A program made the position numbers and the translations under genes. From Clostridia bacterium (GTDB lineage: Bacteria; Bacillota; Clostridia; Oscillospirales; CAG-272): 64,000 nt of DNA. Numbering within the stretch: position 1 is the first letter of the stretch; each line of letters begins with the position of its first letter. The notes beneath the pieces were generated by a model, which was not told the origin of the DNA, made no database searches, and saw only the letters and a program-made list of their open reading frames with translations. This document shows positions 62,601 through 64,000 of the stretch, in pieces. The stretch is taken from NCBI GenBank assembly GCA_017935065.1, contig JAGBIF010000022.1, positions 42,769-106,768 of the forward strand, written 5' to 3'.

Positions 62601-63630
62601 GCCCTTCCTTGCAGACGGTACGCCTCTTGATATCGTGCTTAACCCGCTGGGCGTTCCCTCGCGTATGAACATCGGTCAGGTGCTTGAGGTTCACCTTGGA
62701 ATTGCCTGCCGTAAGCTCGGCATCAAGATTATGACGCCCGTATTTGACGGAGCTAAGGAGACCGATATACTTGAGCTTCTGAGACAGGCTAACTACACCA
62801 GAGATATCCGTCCTGGCGAGAGTGTTCGCGGTAAGGCGGTATTTATGGAGGTTATCCGTGAGGACGGAAAGCCCGATCTTCAGAGAGTTGACCAGACGAT
62901 AGTTGATGACGATGAGAAGCTTCACAACCTTATGAAGTCCGAAAATCTCAAGGTTATCGACGGTAAGGTAACGCTTTATGACGGCCGTACGGGTGAGCCC
63001 TTCGACAACCCCGTAACCGTTGGTATAATGTACTACCTTAAGCTTCACCACCTCGTTGACGATAAGATCCACGCGCGTTCGATAGGTCCTTACTCGCTGG
63101 TAACCCAGCAGCCTCTTGGCGGTAAGGCGCAGTTCGGCGGACAGCGCTTCGGAGAGATGGAGGTTTGGGCGCTCGAGGCATACGGCGCGGCGTACACCCT
63201 TCAGGAAATTCTTACCGTTAAGTCGGATGACGTCACAGGTAGAACCAAGACCTACGAGGCTATCGTCAAGGGACAGAACATTCCCACACCCGGTATCCCC
63301 GAGTCCTTCAAGGTTCTCGTTAAGGAGCTTCAGTCGCTTTGTCTTGACCTTCACGTGCTTGATAAGGACGGAAACGAGATCGAGCTTTCTGAGGTATACG
63401 AGGACGATACCCCTCAGTACACCTACCTTGATCCTGCCGAGCGTAAGAGAATTACCTCTATCGATACCGACACCGAGGCAGACGATGCCGAGGCTGAGGC
63501 AGAGGATGATGAGGATTTCGAGGACGGCGAGGACGTAGGCGGCTACGATGACGACGCTGACGGTGATTTCGACGATTACATCGGCGATGACGAGGATTAT
63601 GACGACGGCGCCGAGGGCGATGAAGATTAA
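59662..63630 (+). CDS. rpoB: DNA-directed RNA polymerase subunit beta
   Basis: A 1322-residue beta subunit. It begins near [20 protein letters not shown] (GGAG is 11 bases upstream of the ATG at 59662; a GTG at 59650 is less likely). Landmarks include [17 protein letters not shown], the rifampicin region [26 protein letters not shown], and [13 protein letters not shown]. The rifampicin-region residues are wild-type in appearance. After the last conserved segment ([17 protein letters not shown]) there is an acidic tail of about 55 residues, mostly Asp and Glu. rplJ/rplL do not precede it. Confidence 0.98.
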   Translation: MMLRPRKLGTNVRQSFSKIEAATEMPNLIEVQKNSYKWFLEEGFNEVLRDVSPVVDFSGNLSIEFTDFTIEPNPRYSVEECKDRAVTYDTHIKVGVRLINKATGELKTAQIYMGDFPLMTDNGTFVINGAERVIISQLVRSPGIYYADTVDKQGKHNFTAQVIPYRGAWLEYESDASGIYYVKIDKTRKLPISTLVRALLPQGQDDDDSISEMFGHEPLLTATMERDDCVRLAHENGTAYRDEALKEIFKKLRPGEPPVVESAETLVNNILFDPKRYDLAPVGRYKYNKKLALANRIIGFELSRPVINPITGEVVAEPSGEKLTREEAIAIENSLVNEVYVKTETLEEVKVFSNHTVEPSLILGYDLTDCGVKSGEKVRLSILNEIIESADAAGHTGDDRVEFIKELVRARMPELCPKHVTKEDIFASVNYLFCLTHGIGSVDDIDHLGNRRLRCVGELLQNQMRIGMTRMEKNIKERMSTHDSEELRPEALINARPVATAIREFFGSSPLSQFMDQSNPLAELTHKRRLSALGPGGLSKDRASFEVRDVHYTHYGRICPVETPEGPNIGLISYLASYARISDYGFLKAPYRVVDKATGRVTDEVLYLTADEKDSNIVAQANEALDENGYFKNKKVIARYKTEFIEVSPTEVDLMDACPQMAVSVAAGCIPFLENDDNTRALMGSNMQKQAVPLMMTDSPIVATGMEYKAAVDSGAVVLAKVGGTVERVGGSEIVVLNDEGRKDTYHLIKFKRSNQGTCVNQRPIVNEGQRVEAGQVIADGPATSNGEISLGKNALIGFMTWEGYNYEDAVLLNEKLVRDDIYTSIHIEEFQIEARDTKLGTQEITREVPNVGDDALKDLDQDGIVRIGTEVRANDILVGKVTPKGETELTPEERLLRAIFGEKAREVKDSSLRMPHGMSGIVVDVKVYDRTNSDDLAPGVNKVVRVYVASKRKISVGDKMAGRHGNKGVVSRILPTEDMPFLADGTPLDIVLNPLGVPSRMNIGQVLEVHLGIACRKLGIKIMTPVFDGAKETDILELLRQANYTRDIRPGESVRGKAVFMEVIREDGKPDLQRVDQTIVDDDEKLHNLMKSENLKVIDGKVTLYDGRTGEPFDNPVTVGIMYYLKLHHLVDDKIHARSIGPYSLVTQQPLGGKAQFGGQRFGEMEVWALEAYGAAYTLQEILTVKSDDVTGRTKTYEAIVKGQNIPTPGIPESFKVLVKELQSLCLDLHVLDKDGNEIELSEVYEDDTPQYTYLDPAERKRITSIDTDTEADDAEAEAEDDEDFEDGEDVGGYDDDADGDFDDYIGDDEDYDDGAEGDED

Positions 63631-63646
63631 TTAATAGAAGGGATAA

Positions 63647-64000
<354 letters not shown>

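Overview
The window looks like chromosomal DNA of a spore-lineage Bacillota, class Clostridia, most likely an uncultured gut lineage. Supporting signs are a spoIIA operon (SpoIIAA, SpoIIAB, sigma-F), a T-box in front of valS, a CIRCE element in front of groESL, Firmicutes-type neighbours (trmK-nif3, ylmH), and repeated near-consensus TTGACA / 17 bp / TATAAT promoters. Species cannot be named from sequence alone. The genetic code is standard: TAG ends at least six intact genes here.

Layout. 1-1735: 3' end of the pcrA helicase gene and a HAD phosphatase. 1911-8357: a cell-surface polysaccharide O-acylation cluster (MBOAT acyltransferase, two SGNH-like proteins carrying leucine-rich repeats, an accessory membrane protein, a lipoprotein). 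8483-10687: an AT-richer island with an Xre regulator diverging from a helical protein, a patatin-like lipase and a DUF4234 membrane protein. 10742-13699 (minus strand): ylmH, a parvulin and an rRNA m5C methyltransferase. 14073-28863: housekeeping genes (acyl-CoA ligase, M16 peptidase, prfB, trmK, nif3, MATE exporter, dapA, queA, rlmA, ruvX, PTS-IIC-like protein, nicotinate phosphoribosyltransferase). 29079-38060: a secreted heparinase II/III-like lyase, thiI, T-box plus valS, a leucine-rich-repeat protein and a HAD protein. 38179-39459: two minus-strand membrane proteins.

39643-44574 is an unsaturated-uronate catabolic operon: a KduI isomerase fused to an extra N-terminal domain, KduD, and two tandem GH88 unsaturated glucuronyl hydrolases. 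With the heparinase-like lyase this suggests growth on glycosaminoglycan, pectin or similar polyuronides. 44683-47984 holds a LexA-like (HTH plus S24 peptidase) repressor with an array of GTCACYT operators, a divergent set of small unrecognised genes, and then the spoIIA operon, whose first gene is interrupted by an in-frame amber codon. 48184-50120 is groES-groEL. 50323-53312 (minus strand) holds a sugar isomerase-like TIM barrel, a Gfo/Idh oxidoreductase and an AraC regulator. 53455-58986 encodes an 1843-residue secreted protein with four LamG-like repeats and a metallophosphoesterase domain, followed by a 40-residue peptide gene. 59662 to the end is rpoB and the start of rpoC.

The strongest leads are the nonsense codon in spoIIAA, the LexA-like switch and its small-protein operon next to it, the Xre/patatin/DUF4234 island with mirrored operators, the apparent AUU start and domain fusion at kduI, and heptanucleotide repeats in two intergenic regions.
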